Below are positions 15,636-22,870 of a stretch of 35,848 bases of DNA, piece by piece. The DNA lies in NCBI GenBank assembly GCA_902802105.1, contig CADCKR010000035.1:1-35848 (forward strand). The letters are read 5' to 3'. The notes below the pieces were generated by a model that saw only the letters and a program-made list of their open reading frames with translations, was not told where the DNA came from and made no database searches. The DNA is from an uncultured Ruminococcus sp. (GTDB lineage: Bacteria; Bacillota; Clostridia; Oscillospirales; Acutalibacteraceae). The first letter of the stretch is position 1. Each line of letters starts with the position of its first letter. The position numbers and the translations under genes are program-made.

Positions 15636-15667
15636 AAAAAGCGGATACGCTGTCGTACCCGCTTTTT
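15636..15667 (-). terminator. Terminator of the tandem lipoprotein unit
   Basis: AAAAAGCGG.TACG-CTGT-CGTA.CCGCTTTTT; on the minus strand the stem is followed by TTTTTT. It lies about 20 bp past the lipoprotein stop. Confidence 0.9.
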
Positions 15668-15685
15668 GTGTGTGTAAAAATATTA

Positions 15686-16102
15686 TTATTTTCTTACAAG
15701 ACCGATTATGCCTGTTTCAGGTACGAATCTGCCGTCCTTATATGTATATTTGATAACGCTTCCTGCACCGACTGTTGCAGCACCTGTCGGGTCAGTGAGT
15801 GTCAGAACGCCGTCCGCAAGCTTCCATGAGCCCTCTTCCTTAGATTCCTTTTCTCCGATCTTGGCGGTGATGATAACCTTGCCGCCTTCCTTGAATTCAA
15901 GGACTGCATTCATTGATTCAACTATCGGCTTATACATTTCTGCCTGCTGATAGTTATATTTTTCTCCGGAGGTCTCTACTGCAAATGTCCATGTTCCGAC
16001 AACATTTACATTATCCTTGTTTTCACCGCTGCATCCTGCTGTAGAGAAAAGCATTAACGCTGCCATCACAAACAACAGGACAGTTGTTACGAGCTTCTTC
16101 AT
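15686..16102 (-). CDS. Small lipoprotein with lipocalin-like (DUF5640-type) domain, second of a tandem pair
   Basis: 138 aa. Signal peptide MKKLVTTVLLFVMAALMLF with lipobox STAGC. The mature part has the pattern VVGTWTF, LEFKEGGKVIITAKIGEKE, GSWKLADGVLTLTDPTG and ends in a short strand, typical of small lipocalin-like DUF5640 domains of Clostridia lipoproteins. It is paralogous to the gene just upstream and shares the VGTW start with a domain in the 864-aa protein. AAGGAG lies 9 bases before the ATG. Ligand unknown. Confidence 0.85.
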   Translation of the reverse strand: MKKLVTTVLLFVMAALMLFSTAGCSGENKDNVNVVGTWTFAVETSGEKYNYQQAEMYKPIVESMNAVLEFKEGGKVIITAKIGEKESKEEGSWKLADGVLTLTDPTGAATVGAGSVIKYTYKDGRFVPETGIIGLVRK

Positions 16103-16159
16103 TCCGACACACTCCTTACCTGTTGATACCGGTCATCTGTTATGATGGCCGTCCGGTCA

Positions 16160-16597
16160 TTACTGCTTTACAAAGGACATATACTCAGCGCCTACGATAA
16201 CGAGCTTGCCGTCTACTAACTTCAACTCGCTGGGTGAAGAATCTCCTGATGAAGAAGCGGTCTGGTCAAGTGAGCCGCTGGGATCTGTGAGCTTTACGGT
16301 AGTACCGTCGAATGTGTATGTGCCTTCAGCACTGCTGCTCTGACCCATAGCTGATGCGTTGATAGAAACTTTGCCGTTGTCTGAGAAAGTGAGTGACATA
16401 TCCATAGCGCCCATGAGAGCTTCATACATTGAAGCCTGAGCCTTCTGCTCTTCCGGAAGCTTGCTTGAATCAAACTGCATCTTCCATGTACCAACGATAG
16501 AAGGCGCACCTGATCCGCTGCCTCCGCAGGCTGTTACTGCGAGTACCATAAACACTGCCATGAATACTACGAGCATTGACTTACATACTTTTTTCAT
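16160..16597 (-). CDS. Small lipoprotein with lipocalin-like (DUF5640-type) domain, first of a tandem pair
   Basis: 145 aa. Signal peptide with lipobox VTAC at about residue 24. The mature part reads SIVGTWKMQFD, LTFSDNGKVSINASAMGQ, GTYTFDGTTVKLTDPSG and ends LVIVGAEYMSFVKQ, the same order of strands as the downstream paralogue. A Ser-rich insert (LDQTASSSGDSSPS) sits before the last strands. AGAGGAG precedes the ATG, and a promoter lies 142-171 bp upstream. The two genes are 57 bp apart and form an operon ended by a terminator. Confidence 0.85.
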   Translation of the reverse strand: MKKVCKSMLVVFMAVFMVLAVTACGGSGSGAPSIVGTWKMQFDSSKLPEEQKAQASMYEALMGAMDMSLTFSDNGKVSINASAMGQSSSAEGTYTFDGTTVKLTDPSGSLDQTASSSGDSSPSELKLVDGKLVIVGAEYMSFVKQ

Positions 16598-16738
16598 TTT
16601 GATTTCTCCTCTTTAAAAAAATATTACATAAACCGGAAAGTTCCGGTCGATGCCATAAAAACCGCAAGCATTTATAAGGAAATTACTCGCGGCGGCGGCA
16701 ATAAAGCATATTGCTTAAAGCTGCCAAACCATACTTTT

Positions 16739-16768
16739 ATAATACAATATTCCGGTATGTTATGTCAA
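16739..16768 (-). promoter_or_regulatory. Promoter of the tandem lipoproteins
   Basis: TTGACA (16768-16763), 18-bp spacer, TATTAT (16744-16739) on the minus strand. The 5' leader of about 130 nt contains the palindrome CCGGAAAGTTCCGG (16633-16646 region), whose role is unclear. Confidence 0.75.
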
Positions 16769-16838
16769 CAACAAGGATTCCGATTTTTCGTAAAATTAAG
16801 TAACAATATTGTAGCTTTTAATGGCAAAAGATACAAAT

Positions 16839-17324
16839 CTATCCGGAAAGGACGGCCGATTCTCCCGCAGCGGCAATATACATATCCGCGCAGACCGCAA
16901 CGGAAAGCGCAAGGTGCTCATCCTCCGGAACATAGATATTCAGTTCGGAAGCATCACCGTATTTTGACCAGCACCTTTCCTGCGTCATTACCGGACTGTT
17001 GTCAACGTCAAAAAGAGAGAACCTGCCAGCTGCGATATCTCCGGCAAAACGGTAGCTGCTGCCGTATATCTTGAAGGAGAAGCAGTCACGCATAAAAGGC
17101 AGCAGAACAAAGAATCCCGCCTGACAGCGCACGGTGAAGTATCTCATAATGATATGCTTGTGATATATCTCGGATACCGGAACGCCGGAAGTGTTGTTTA
17201 TCAGTATTTTCTGCTTGCTGTTATCGGTCTCAACAGTCACCAGATAGCGGCACTCTCCCTGCTCGTTATATACCTGAAAGCCGGGGCCGTCTTCCGAAAA
17301 TACTCTTTTTAAAAACAGCTTCAT
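16839..17324 (-). CDS. Tubby C-terminal/LURP-one-like protein
   Basis: 161 aa, no signal peptide. The pattern of an N-terminal KLFLKRVFS, QVYNEQGECRYLVTVE, an internal repeat of short strands (FVLLPFMRDCFSFKIYGSSY) and a C-terminal hydrophobic helix (LALSVAVCADMYIAAA) matches the LURP-one-related, tubby-like fold found in small bacterial proteins. Function in bacteria is unclear. It starts 32 bp after the ImmA-type gene, with GAAGGAG upstream, and is the last gene of the XRE-ImmA operon. Assigned from fold pattern only. Confidence 0.6.
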   Translation of the reverse strand: MKLFLKRVFSEDGPGFQVYNEQGECRYLVTVETDNSKQKILINNTSGVPVSEIYHKHIIMRYFTVRCQAGFFVLLPFMRDCFSFKIYGSSYRFAGDIAAGRFSLFDVDNSPVMTQERCWSKYGDASELNIYVPEDEHLALSVAVCADMYIAAAGESAVLSG

Positions 17325-17356
17325 TCTCCTTCACCTCATTTTTATGCCAAAAGCAT

Positions 17357-17794
17357 TCAGGAATTAAAGGTCTTGTCTGCAACTGCCATAGGGATATGTG
17401 CTATTTTTGAGATATCCTCAGCCGTAACTGCGCCAAGTGCGGTAAGCTCGGATATCTCGCACTCCATCAGCAGCCATGCGGCAAAGGAATCCGCCTCACG
17501 TTCATATTTTGAAACACAGAAGTATGTGTTCATGCTGAGTTCAAGCGAATTTGTACCTTTGTGCATGATTATGTGCCCTAACTCATGCGCCATAGTAAAG
17601 CGCTTGCGATAATAATCAAGCAGGCTGTTCAGCACAATAAACAGCATACTGTTCATCTTGACGGTAAAGCCGTTTACACAGGAGGGAAGCTCCTGTTCGA
17701 TTACGGTTATACCCATCATATCGCAGAGTGCCGCAGGGTCGGCGCTGTGATATCGTCCGGTCAGTTCCCTGACGCATTGTTTTATCTTGTCCAT
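17357..17794 (-). CDS. immA: ImmA/IrrE-family metallo-endopeptidase
   Basis: 145 aa. The zinc motif HELGH is at residues 70-74 (RFTMAHELGHIIMHK), with the downstream acidic ligand region YEREADSFAAWLL (97-109). In ICEBs1 the family member ImmA cleaves the XRE repressor ImmR to induce the element. Here too it lies directly behind an XRE gene (29 bp gap), so cleavage of that regulator is the likely role. Start 17794 is set by TTGGAGG 6 bases upstream; an in-frame upstream start at 17827 would overlap the XRE stop and lacks a site. Confidence 0.88.
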   Translation of the reverse strand: MDKIKQCVRELTGRYHSADPAALCDMMGITVIEQELPSCVNGFTVKMNSMLFIVLNSLLDYYRKRFTMAHELGHIIMHKGTNSLELSMNTYFCVSKYEREADSFAAWLLMECEISELTALGAVTAEDISKIAHIPMAVADKTFNS

Positions 17795-17823
17795 ATTTCC
17801 TCCAATACTATATCCGCAGGGAG

Positions 17824-18216
17824 TCAAGTATTATTTTCAGAGAGCTTTTTGTGCTGCTGCTTTGCAATGGCAGCAACTACCTTTATGGCGTCTATTATTT
17901 TCATTCTGTCCTCATTGTTGAGCGGCACTCCGTCAAACATAAGGCCTTCTTCTGTTGTAAGACGTTTTGTGAACTCGTCGAAGACCTCGGATACCTCGAT
18001 GCTGCCGTCCGGAGATGCTTTGTCCGACATGATAAAATGATCTCCTCTTACGCCGAAAATACCGCAGAGCTTTGAAAGTATCCTGCTGTCAGGTTCGCGT
18101 CTGTCCTGCTCATACATTCCCACTGCCGACGGAGATATCCCAAGCTTTGCTGCAAGCTCCGACTGTGTAAGTCCGGCCTGCTTTCTCAGCTGTCTTATTT
18201 TACTTCCCAATGACAT
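17824..18216 (-). CDS. XRE-family repressor, ImmR-like
   Basis: 130 aa. The HTH_3 domain fills residues 1-60 (KIRQLRKQAGLTQSELAAKL, then GISPSAVGMYEQDRREPD). The C-terminal half is helical and acidic, without a peptidase domain, consistent with a repressor controlled by a separate protease. The start at 18216 has CCGGAGGGATCATT upstream. The dyad ACAC-ATTTA-GTGT lies between the -35 and -10 of its own promoter, which suggests autoregulation, and a near-identical dyad precedes the divergent unit. Confidence 0.9.
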   Translation of the reverse strand: MSLGSKIRQLRKQAGLTQSELAAKLGISPSAVGMYEQDRREPDSRILSKLCGIFGVRGDHFIMSDKASPDGSIEVSEVFDEFTKRLTTEEGLMFDGVPLNNEDRMKIIDAIKVVAAIAKQQHKKLSENNT

Positions 18217-18273
18217 AATGATCCCTCCGGATGCCGTTTCTGTCTGCATTGCACATTAATTATATCTGCCTGC

Positions 18274-18302
18274 ATTATACCACACATTTAGTGTAATTTC
18301 AA
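18274..18302 (-). promoter_or_regulatory. Promoter of the XRE-ImmA operon
   Basis: TTGAAA (18302-18297), 17-bp spacer, TATAAT (18279-18274) on the minus strand. Confidence 0.88.
18282..18294. promoter_or_regulatory. Candidate operator 1 of the XRE repressor
   Basis: ACAC-ATTTA-GTGT dyad inside the promoter spacer. Read on the minus strand as TTACACTAAATGTGTGG it matches the dyad at 18508-18524 at 14 of 17 positions. Confidence 0.6.
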
Positions 18303-18331
18303 GTGGCTTTTTGCAGCTTTTTATAAAAATA

Positions 18332-18373
18332 GAATATTTGTTCGTTTTATTGGACTATCGAATATTTGTTTGT
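18332..18373. repeat. Direct repeat GAATATTTGTTYGT between divergent promoters
   Basis: Copies at 18332-18345 and 18360-18373 differ at one base and are 28 bp apart. Each resembles a Firmicutes LexA box (GAAC-N4-GTTC) with one or two mismatches. They lie between the -35 boxes of the divergent promoters, so they may be activator or SOS repressor sites. Confidence 0.55.
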
Positions 18374-18381
18374 ATTTTCTG

Positions 18382-18409
18382 TTGATTTTTTCTGAAACTG
18401 CGTTATAAT
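18382..18409 (+). promoter_or_regulatory. Promoter of the sigma-like gene pair
   Basis: TTGATT (18382-18387), 16-bp spacer, TATAAT (18404-18409), divergent from the XRE promoter. Leader of about 125 nt. Confidence 0.75.
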
Positions 18410-18507
18410 AAGACTTAAAGAGGTCACATTCCGGCTGATCGCAGGTGAAATTTCCCCGGAGCCTGACATGATCCGCCGGAAACAGACTGAATTTTTTTAA
18501 CAATTGA

Positions 18508-18524
18508 TTACACGAACTGTGTAG
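18508..18524. promoter_or_regulatory. Candidate operator 2 of the XRE repressor
   Basis: TTACACGAACTGTGTAG contains the dyad ACAC-GAACT-GTGT just ahead of the ribosome binding site of the divergent gene. Matches operator 1 at 14 of 17 positions. Confidence 0.55.
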
Positions 18525-18539
18525 AAAGAGAGGCAGAAT

Positions 18540-18743
18540 ATGACGTTTTCAGAGTGGGCAGATCAGTATATGGACAGTGCGCGGATATTGAAAGAAAAAA
18601 TAAAAGCGCTGAAAAGTCAGCTTGGCAGTGTGCCGCCGCATGAGCTGCCGGAGCTTGATTTTCGCATAAACACCATGCATTCAATGTACGCGGAATGTGT
18701 AAGGGTGGCAAATATTCTCCGCAAAAGAAAGGGTGAGATATAA
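18540..18743 (+). CDS. Small helical protein upstream of the sigma-like gene
   Basis: 67 aa: MTFSEWADQYMDSARILKEK, then a helix-rich acidic/basic mix ending ANILRKRKGEI. It looks like a coiled coil with no known domain. AGAGAGG precedes its ATG. The stop codon overlaps the next start (TAATG), so the two products are translationally coupled. Similar small genes precede sigma-like genes in Firmicutes mobile elements, by my recollection. Role unknown. Confidence 0.75.
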   Translation: MTFSEWADQYMDSARILKEKIKALKSQLGSVPPHELPELDFRINTMHSMYAECVRVANILRKRKGEI

Positions 18744-19060
18744 TGAAAGATATTATAAAAAGCCGCAGAAAGAAACTTTCGCTGACCGACAGCCTGTGTG
18801 AATACGGATCGTTCCTTAAATACAGCAGCGGAAGTGAAAATACGAGCAAAAGTGAAAAGCGCAAAAGAATGGAAGCGTTTTTGCGCATAGCCATAAAAAA
18901 TGAACTGACAGAGCGTCAGAGAACGTGCATTTACCGCTATTACTTTGACAGGATGCACGTTGAGGATATTGCAGCTATGATGGGGCTGAAACCCACAACG
19001 GTTTACAAGCATATTCGTCTTGCCAGAAAAGCACTTAAAAAATGTTCGGTGTATCTATGA
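18743..19060 (+). CDS. Sigma-70 region 4-like DNA-binding protein
   Basis: 105 aa. The C-terminal half is a sigma region 4 helix-turn-helix (ELTERQRTCIYRYYFDRMHV, then EDIAAMMGLKPTTVYKHIRL and ARKALKK). The N-terminal half is basic and lacks a region 2, so it cannot be a full sigma factor. Such proteins occur in prophages and conjugative elements as late-gene or element-specific activators. The gene overlaps the preceding one by one base and is divergent from an ImmR/ImmA-type pair, which fits a mobile-element switch. Confidence 0.82.
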   Translation: MKDIIKSRRKKLSLTDSLCEYGSFLKYSSGSENTSKSEKRKRMEAFLRIAIKNELTERQRTCIYRYYFDRMHVEDIAAMMGLKPTTVYKHIRLARKALKKCSVYL

Positions 19061-19236
19061 ATAAAATTCCCTCAAAAGCTCAAACTATACATATCCGATG
19101 GTTCATGTGAGCGTATCTGCAATACATTATCGCCGCAGGCCAAGGAGCATCTGCGCAGGAGGACGAAGCCGCAGGATAAGCGTATACGGCCTTCTGTACG
19201 GGTGAAAAGGTAAACATCAGATGGAGGTCGAAAGTT

Positions 19237-19452
19237 ATGCTCGACAGAATAGCCCTTATCCTGCTGATCATAGGCGGACTCAACTGGGGTTCGATAGGAA
19301 TTTTCCAGTTCGATTTAGTTGCATGGATATGCGGCGGTCAGACAGGAGTAGTAAGCAGGATCATCTACACTCTTGTCGCACTGTCTGCGATCTGGTGCAT
19401 TTCTCTGCTTTTCCGTGACAGGAAAGAGGTCCACGCGCTCTCAGAAGCATAA
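19237..19452 (+). CDS. DUF378 family small membrane protein
   Basis: 71 aa with two membrane helices. The first is LDRIALILLIIGGLNWGSIG followed by IFQFDLVAWICGG, the second RIIYTLVALSAIWCISLLF. The GGLNWG and FDLVAW motifs are characteristic of DUF378. GGAGG lies 9-10 bases before ATG. A strong terminator follows. Role unknown in the family. Confidence 0.92.
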   Translation: MLDRIALILLIIGGLNWGSIGIFQFDLVAWICGGQTGVVSRIIYTLVALSAIWCISLLFRDRKEVHALSEA

Positions 19453-19468
19453 ACCCATACAAAACCGC

Positions 19469-19514
19469 AAAACCCCGCTGACCTTTTCGTTTATAAAAGG
19501 TCGGTGGGGTTTTG
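19469..19514 (+). terminator. Terminator after the DUF378 gene
   Basis: AAAACCCCGC.GACCTTTT pairs with AAAAGGTC.GTGGGGTTTT across a short loop, a stem of about 18 bp ending in TTTTG. Confidence 0.92.
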
Positions 19515-19654
19515 TTAAACAAACGCTTTTCGGAAGACCGGCGAGCCGCCGGAAAATTAGTTAGGAGTGTGGAGTGTGGAGTAAACCAGCGTCAGTCAAA
19601 AAAGTTTTTGCAAAGCACCGCGAATGCACCAGCTTCTACGGGACTATCTGCAGA

Positions 19655-19679
19655 ATGAGCAGAACAAAGCGAGTGTAAA
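19655..19679 (+). repeat. 25-bp direct repeat, copy 1
   Basis: Identical to 30856-30880 in the V-ATPase operon. Both copies begin ATGAGCAGAACAAAGCGAGT and would encode MSRTKRV then a stop. It abuts the REP-like units that follow. Confidence 0.85.
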
Positions 19680-19683
19680 CGAG

Positions 19684-19748
19684 CGGAGCGGACAGGGGTG
19701 CGGCAGCTTGCCGCCGGAGCGGACAGGGGAGCGCAGGCTCTGCGCCGG
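19684..19748. repeat. REP-like tandem palindromic units
   Basis: Two 31-bp units, each CGGAGCGGACAGGGG followed by a 6-bp hairpin (GCGGCA-GCT-TGCCGC, then GCGCAG-GCT-CTGCGC). The second hairpin recurs at 14247-14268. They end 13 bp before the amylase stop codon in the convergent arrangement. Confidence 0.8.
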
Positions 19749-19760
19749 AGCCGGTGCAGA

Positions 19761-21821
19761 TCAATCGGTGACGATGATGTCTTGGAATTCGGGGTCGGGG
19801 TCGATCTCGGCGCCGGGAGGAACAACGCTTTCTTCTGACTGCGCGGTAAGCTCTGCGTTATCTGCTTCTTCGCCTTCTTTGCCTTCTTCGCCTTCTTCGC
19901 CTTCTTCTTCCTCGTCCGGAATGACCTCGTCCGTGATCTTCAAAAAGTCCTCCGGCACTCGGTCTGTCAGTACAAATCCGCATGAGAACGGCGCTAAGGT
20001 CATTTCACGGCCTTCAAGCACTGTGCCCATGAAGGTCTTTCCGCCTTCAAATTCCTCGGGAACATAAAACTTTATCTCATGATCCGCTGCATTGAATACG
20101 CAAAGAAGCTGCTCCTCCTTGCAGCGGCGGATATAACCCATCGTTCTGCCTGTTGAACCAAAATTAAAGAAGTCGCCGTCATAAAGACATTTGCACTCGT
20201 GACGCATCTTTCCGAGCGCCTTGTACCAGGCAAGAAGCTCCTTGTCCTCTTTGCCCCAGGGGAAGGTGGCTCTGTTGAACGGGTCTTTGTAGCCCTCAAC
20301 GCCTGCCTCGTCACCGTAGTATATGCAGGGTACTCCGGGCAGGGTATAAAGTATGCCGCTTGCTACTCTCATCTTCATAAGGCCGTATTTTCTTTGTTCA
20401 GGGCTGAGCTTTGTGTTTGCCTGCCATTCTCTGCCGCGTCCGTGCTGTCTTTCGCCTGCAAGCAGTGTTATGACACGCTCGGTATCGTGCGTTCCGAGCA
20501 GATTCATCAGCGACCTGAGAACAGGACGGGGATAATTCTCAACGACATTGAGTATGATCTCGATCATATCGCGGCCGTCACCGCAGTCAAGAAAGCCCAG
20601 TATTGCATCCCTGAACGGATAATTCATTACGCTGTCAAGCTCCTTTCCGTAAAGGAAGCGTCTGCGCGAACCGTAGCTTTCCTTGTTGGAGGCGTCCTCC
20701 CAGACCTCACCGAGAAGGAGCGCATCGGGGTCTTCACTCTTGACGGCTTCACGGATATACTCAATAAATTCATCCGGCAGCTCGTCAGCTACATCAAGAC
20801 GCCAGCCGCTGTTGCCGTTGCGTATCCATTTGCGGATAATTCCGTTTTCGCCGTTGATATACTCATTGAATGAATTGGAAAGCTCCTCGACCTCGGGCAG
20901 AGTGTCAAAGCCCCACCACGAGTTATATATGTTAGGCCATTCTATAAATTTATACCATGTATAATATGGGGATTCCTTTGAATTATATGCACCGTCGCCG
21001 CTGTATCTGTGTTCACGGTTAAAATACTTGCTGTCGCTTCCCGTGTGGCTGAAAACGCCGTCATTTATTATGCGGATGCCTAACTTTTTGGCTTCACTGC
21101 ACATTTCACGAAAATCATCCTCGGTACCGAGTATCGGGTCGATCTTCTCATAGTCGCCGGTATCGTAGCGGTGGTTTGAATAGGCCTCAAATATCGGGTT
21201 CAGGTAAATGCAGGTAACACCGAGCTCTGCAAGATACGGCAGCTTCATTGTAATGCCTTTAAGGTCGCCCTGAAAGAAATCGGAGTTGGTTATCATGCCG
21301 AACTTGTTCGGGCGCCAGTCGGGTATCCTGTTCCAATCGGTCTGTATTTTCTTATCGGGATACACGCCCTTTTTCTTTTCTCCCGAAAAACAGAACCTGT
21401 CGGGAAATATCTGATACATAATGCCGCCGGGCAGCCAGTCGGGAGTTTTGAAGTCCTTCTCATAGCAGGTTAGCTGAAAGCGAGGTTCGTTTTCGCTCAG
21501 CGCGAGATATCCTTCGCCGCCGAAGCCTTTCATTATAAAGCGGCGGCCATACCTTGTGTCCATACCGAAATGGTACCAATAAAGTCCCACTCTGTCGAGT
21601 TTAAGGTCGCATTCCCATACCTCGTGGTCATCGCCGACCATACCCGCCCAGAACATACCGTTTACGAGGGTATCGCCGTATCTGTCATCCTTCACGGCCA
21701 GCACTGCACCGGAGCATCCGAGGTCTCTCGGCAGGATTATCCTGAAATGCACGTTTGTGCCAAGCTTTATGGCGCCTGTGGGATATCGGTATCCGATCTC
21801 ACGAGAATTAAAAAGCATCAT
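19761..21821 (-). CDS. Cytoplasmic GH13 alpha-amylase/neopullulanase-type enzyme
   Basis: 686 aa, no signal peptide, so it acts inside the cell, probably on maltodextrins or glycogen. An N-terminal beta domain (about 1-125) resembles the CBM34-type module of neopullulanases. The GH13 barrel follows: GGIMYQIFPDRF, LGIRIINDGVFSH, nucleophile D343 in GWRLDVADE, acid/base E372 in LLGEVWED and D446 in LLGTHDTERV. A C-terminal beta domain (CVFNAADHEIKFYVP) is followed by an unusual tail of about 70 residues, rich in Glu, Gly and Asp (DEEEEGEEGEEGKEGEE), ending EFQDIIVTD. AAGGGG lies about 9 bases before the first ATG. Exact specificity (GH13_20-like) is inferred. Confidence 0.92.
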   Translation of the reverse strand: MMLFNSREIGYRYPTGAIKLGTNVHFRIILPRDLGCSGAVLAVKDDRYGDTLVNGMFWAGMVGDDHEVWECDLKLDRVGLYWYHFGMDTRYGRRFIMKGFGGEGYLALSENEPRFQLTCYEKDFKTPDWLPGGIMYQIFPDRFCFSGEKKKGVYPDKKIQTDWNRIPDWRPNKFGMITNSDFFQGDLKGITMKLPYLAELGVTCIYLNPIFEAYSNHRYDTGDYEKIDPILGTEDDFREMCSEAKKLGIRIINDGVFSHTGSDSKYFNREHRYSGDGAYNSKESPYYTWYKFIEWPNIYNSWWGFDTLPEVEELSNSFNEYINGENGIIRKWIRNGNSGWRLDVADELPDEFIEYIREAVKSEDPDALLLGEVWEDASNKESYGSRRRFLYGKELDSVMNYPFRDAILGFLDCGDGRDMIEIILNVVENYPRPVLRSLMNLLGTHDTERVITLLAGERQHGRGREWQANTKLSPEQRKYGLMKMRVASGILYTLPGVPCIYYGDEAGVEGYKDPFNRATFPWGKEDKELLAWYKALGKMRHECKCLYDGDFFNFGSTGRTMGYIRRCKEEQLLCVFNAADHEIKFYVPEEFEGGKTFMGTVLEGREMTLAPFSCGFVLTDRVPEDFLKITDEVIPDEEEEGEEGEEGKEGEEADNAELTAQSEESVVPPGAEIDPDPEFQDIIVTD

Positions 21822-21867
21822 AGTATCTAACCCCTTCTGTCAGCTCATTTATTATGTCGTTTTCCCT

Positions 21868-21892
21868 ACAGCACTTTTGGGGTCGGTGCTGT
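21868..21892 (-). other. Hairpin in the amylase 5' leader
   Basis: ACAGCAC pairs with GTGCTGT around an 11-base loop, 47 bp upstream of the ATG, in the transcribed leader. No U-tract follows; it may affect stability or translation. Confidence 0.5.
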
Positions 21893-21947
21893 TTCCGCAT
21901 AGGGGATCCGGCATCATTACTATACTAACTATTGATATTCGGATAAT

Positions 21948-21976
21948 ATTATAATTCCTTAAAATCTCGATGTCAA
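21948..21976 (-). promoter_or_regulatory. Sigma-A promoter of the amylase gene
   Basis: TTGACA (21976-21971), 17-bp spacer, TATAAT (21953-21948) on the minus strand, both perfect. Leader of about 120 nt. I see no clear cre or LacI-type operator. Confidence 0.92.
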
Positions 21977-22327
21977 GGGCATTTTTCACGGAAATCAACT
22001 TTCTTTAAAAGAAAATTAAAAGTGTGCCGTTCTGAACACAGATGATCAACTTTAGTCACATAATTTGCATTATTGAAATGATTAAAAAAACCGCTGATGC
22101 ACCTTCTTCTGCTTTTAAAATCTTGCATCAGGCAGCATCACAAAGCTCTGTCAGAGAATGGATTTTCTGCGGCACTCTGTTCACAAATGCATCGAGATCC
22201 GGAGGTCTTGGGAAAGCGCTCCGCCGGAAAAGGGTTTCCGCCGTGTAACTTGACTGCGCAAAATTGAGCTCCGTGGGATAGGGCAGTGCGGGTACTGCGT
22301 GTTTTGTCAAATTTTTGCTTTTGTCTC
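21977..22327. other. Intergenic region between amylase and V-ATPase operon
   Basis: No frame here looks coding. It holds the second copy of the dispersed repeat (22230-22275) and otherwise nothing I can assign. Confidence 0.6.
22230..22275. repeat. Dispersed intergenic repeat, copy 2
   Basis: Matches 8626-8671 at 38 of 46 positions in the same orientation; here it lies 53 bp upstream of the V-ATPase promoter. Confidence 0.75.
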
Positions 22328-22356
22328 TTGTAAATGTAAACGTCAGGGAGTATAAT
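22328..22356 (+). promoter_or_regulatory. Promoter of the V-ATPase operon
   Basis: TTGTAA (22328-22333), 17-bp spacer, TATAAT (22351-22356). Leader of about 80 nt to the TTG start of the first gene. Confidence 0.8.
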
Positions 22357-22439
22357 AAGATACGGAAAGCAGGTATAGAAAAGAACAGGTCTGCCTTTTC
22401 TTCTCTATGCCTTTGTGTTTATAAGGGGGTGTTTTATCC

Positions 22440-22751
22440 TTGGAAGATATGATAGCTAAAATTGTCGAAATGGACAAAAAAGCCCGCGATATGACGGCTC
22501 AGGCTCAGCAGAAAAAGCTTGATTTTGAGAATGAGGTAATAGCCAAGCGTGAAAATATGAAAAATGATTACCTCGAAAGAGCTAAAAAAAGAGTCGCAAT
22601 GAACCGCCAGACCGCTCAGAAAAAAGCTGACGCAGCTCTCAGACAAATCGAGGAGCGTGACAGCGCAGTTATCCAAAGACTTGAAAGCGTATATGCCCGC
22701 GACGGCGATAAATGGGTAGATGAAATAGTTGCCCGTGTGGTCGGGGAATAA
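22440..22751 (+). CDS. V-type ATPase subunit H/G-like coiled-coil protein
   Basis: 103 aa, almost wholly helical and charged (KKARDMTAQAQQKKLDFENE, then a KRVAMNRQTAQKKADAAL stretch). This is the pattern of the V/A-ATPase peripheral-stalk subunit H/G that pairs with subunit E. It is the first gene of the operon. TTG at 22440 is the likely start because AAGGGGGTG lies about 9 bases upstream; the next ATG (22449) is too far from it. A TTG start may keep its synthesis low relative to others. Confidence 0.8.
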   Translation: MEDMIAKIVEMDKKARDMTAQAQQKKLDFENEVIAKRENMKNDYLERAKKRVAMNRQTAQKKADAALRQIEERDSAVIQRLESVYARDGDKWVDEIVARVVGE

Positions 22752-22870
22752 CGCTGTTTAGCCGTTTGCGAAGGCAGCAGGCGGAACTTGTGCACCGTCA
22801 CATCATAAAAAAGCGGTCATCACGCTTTGCTGCATAATTATACGGCGCATGAAAGGAGCTGTGAAAGAAT

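Noticed and set aside
20199-20873. 224-codon plus-strand frame inside the amylase gene
   Set aside because: Antisense of the GH13 catalytic region, which has all three catalytic residues in the other frame.
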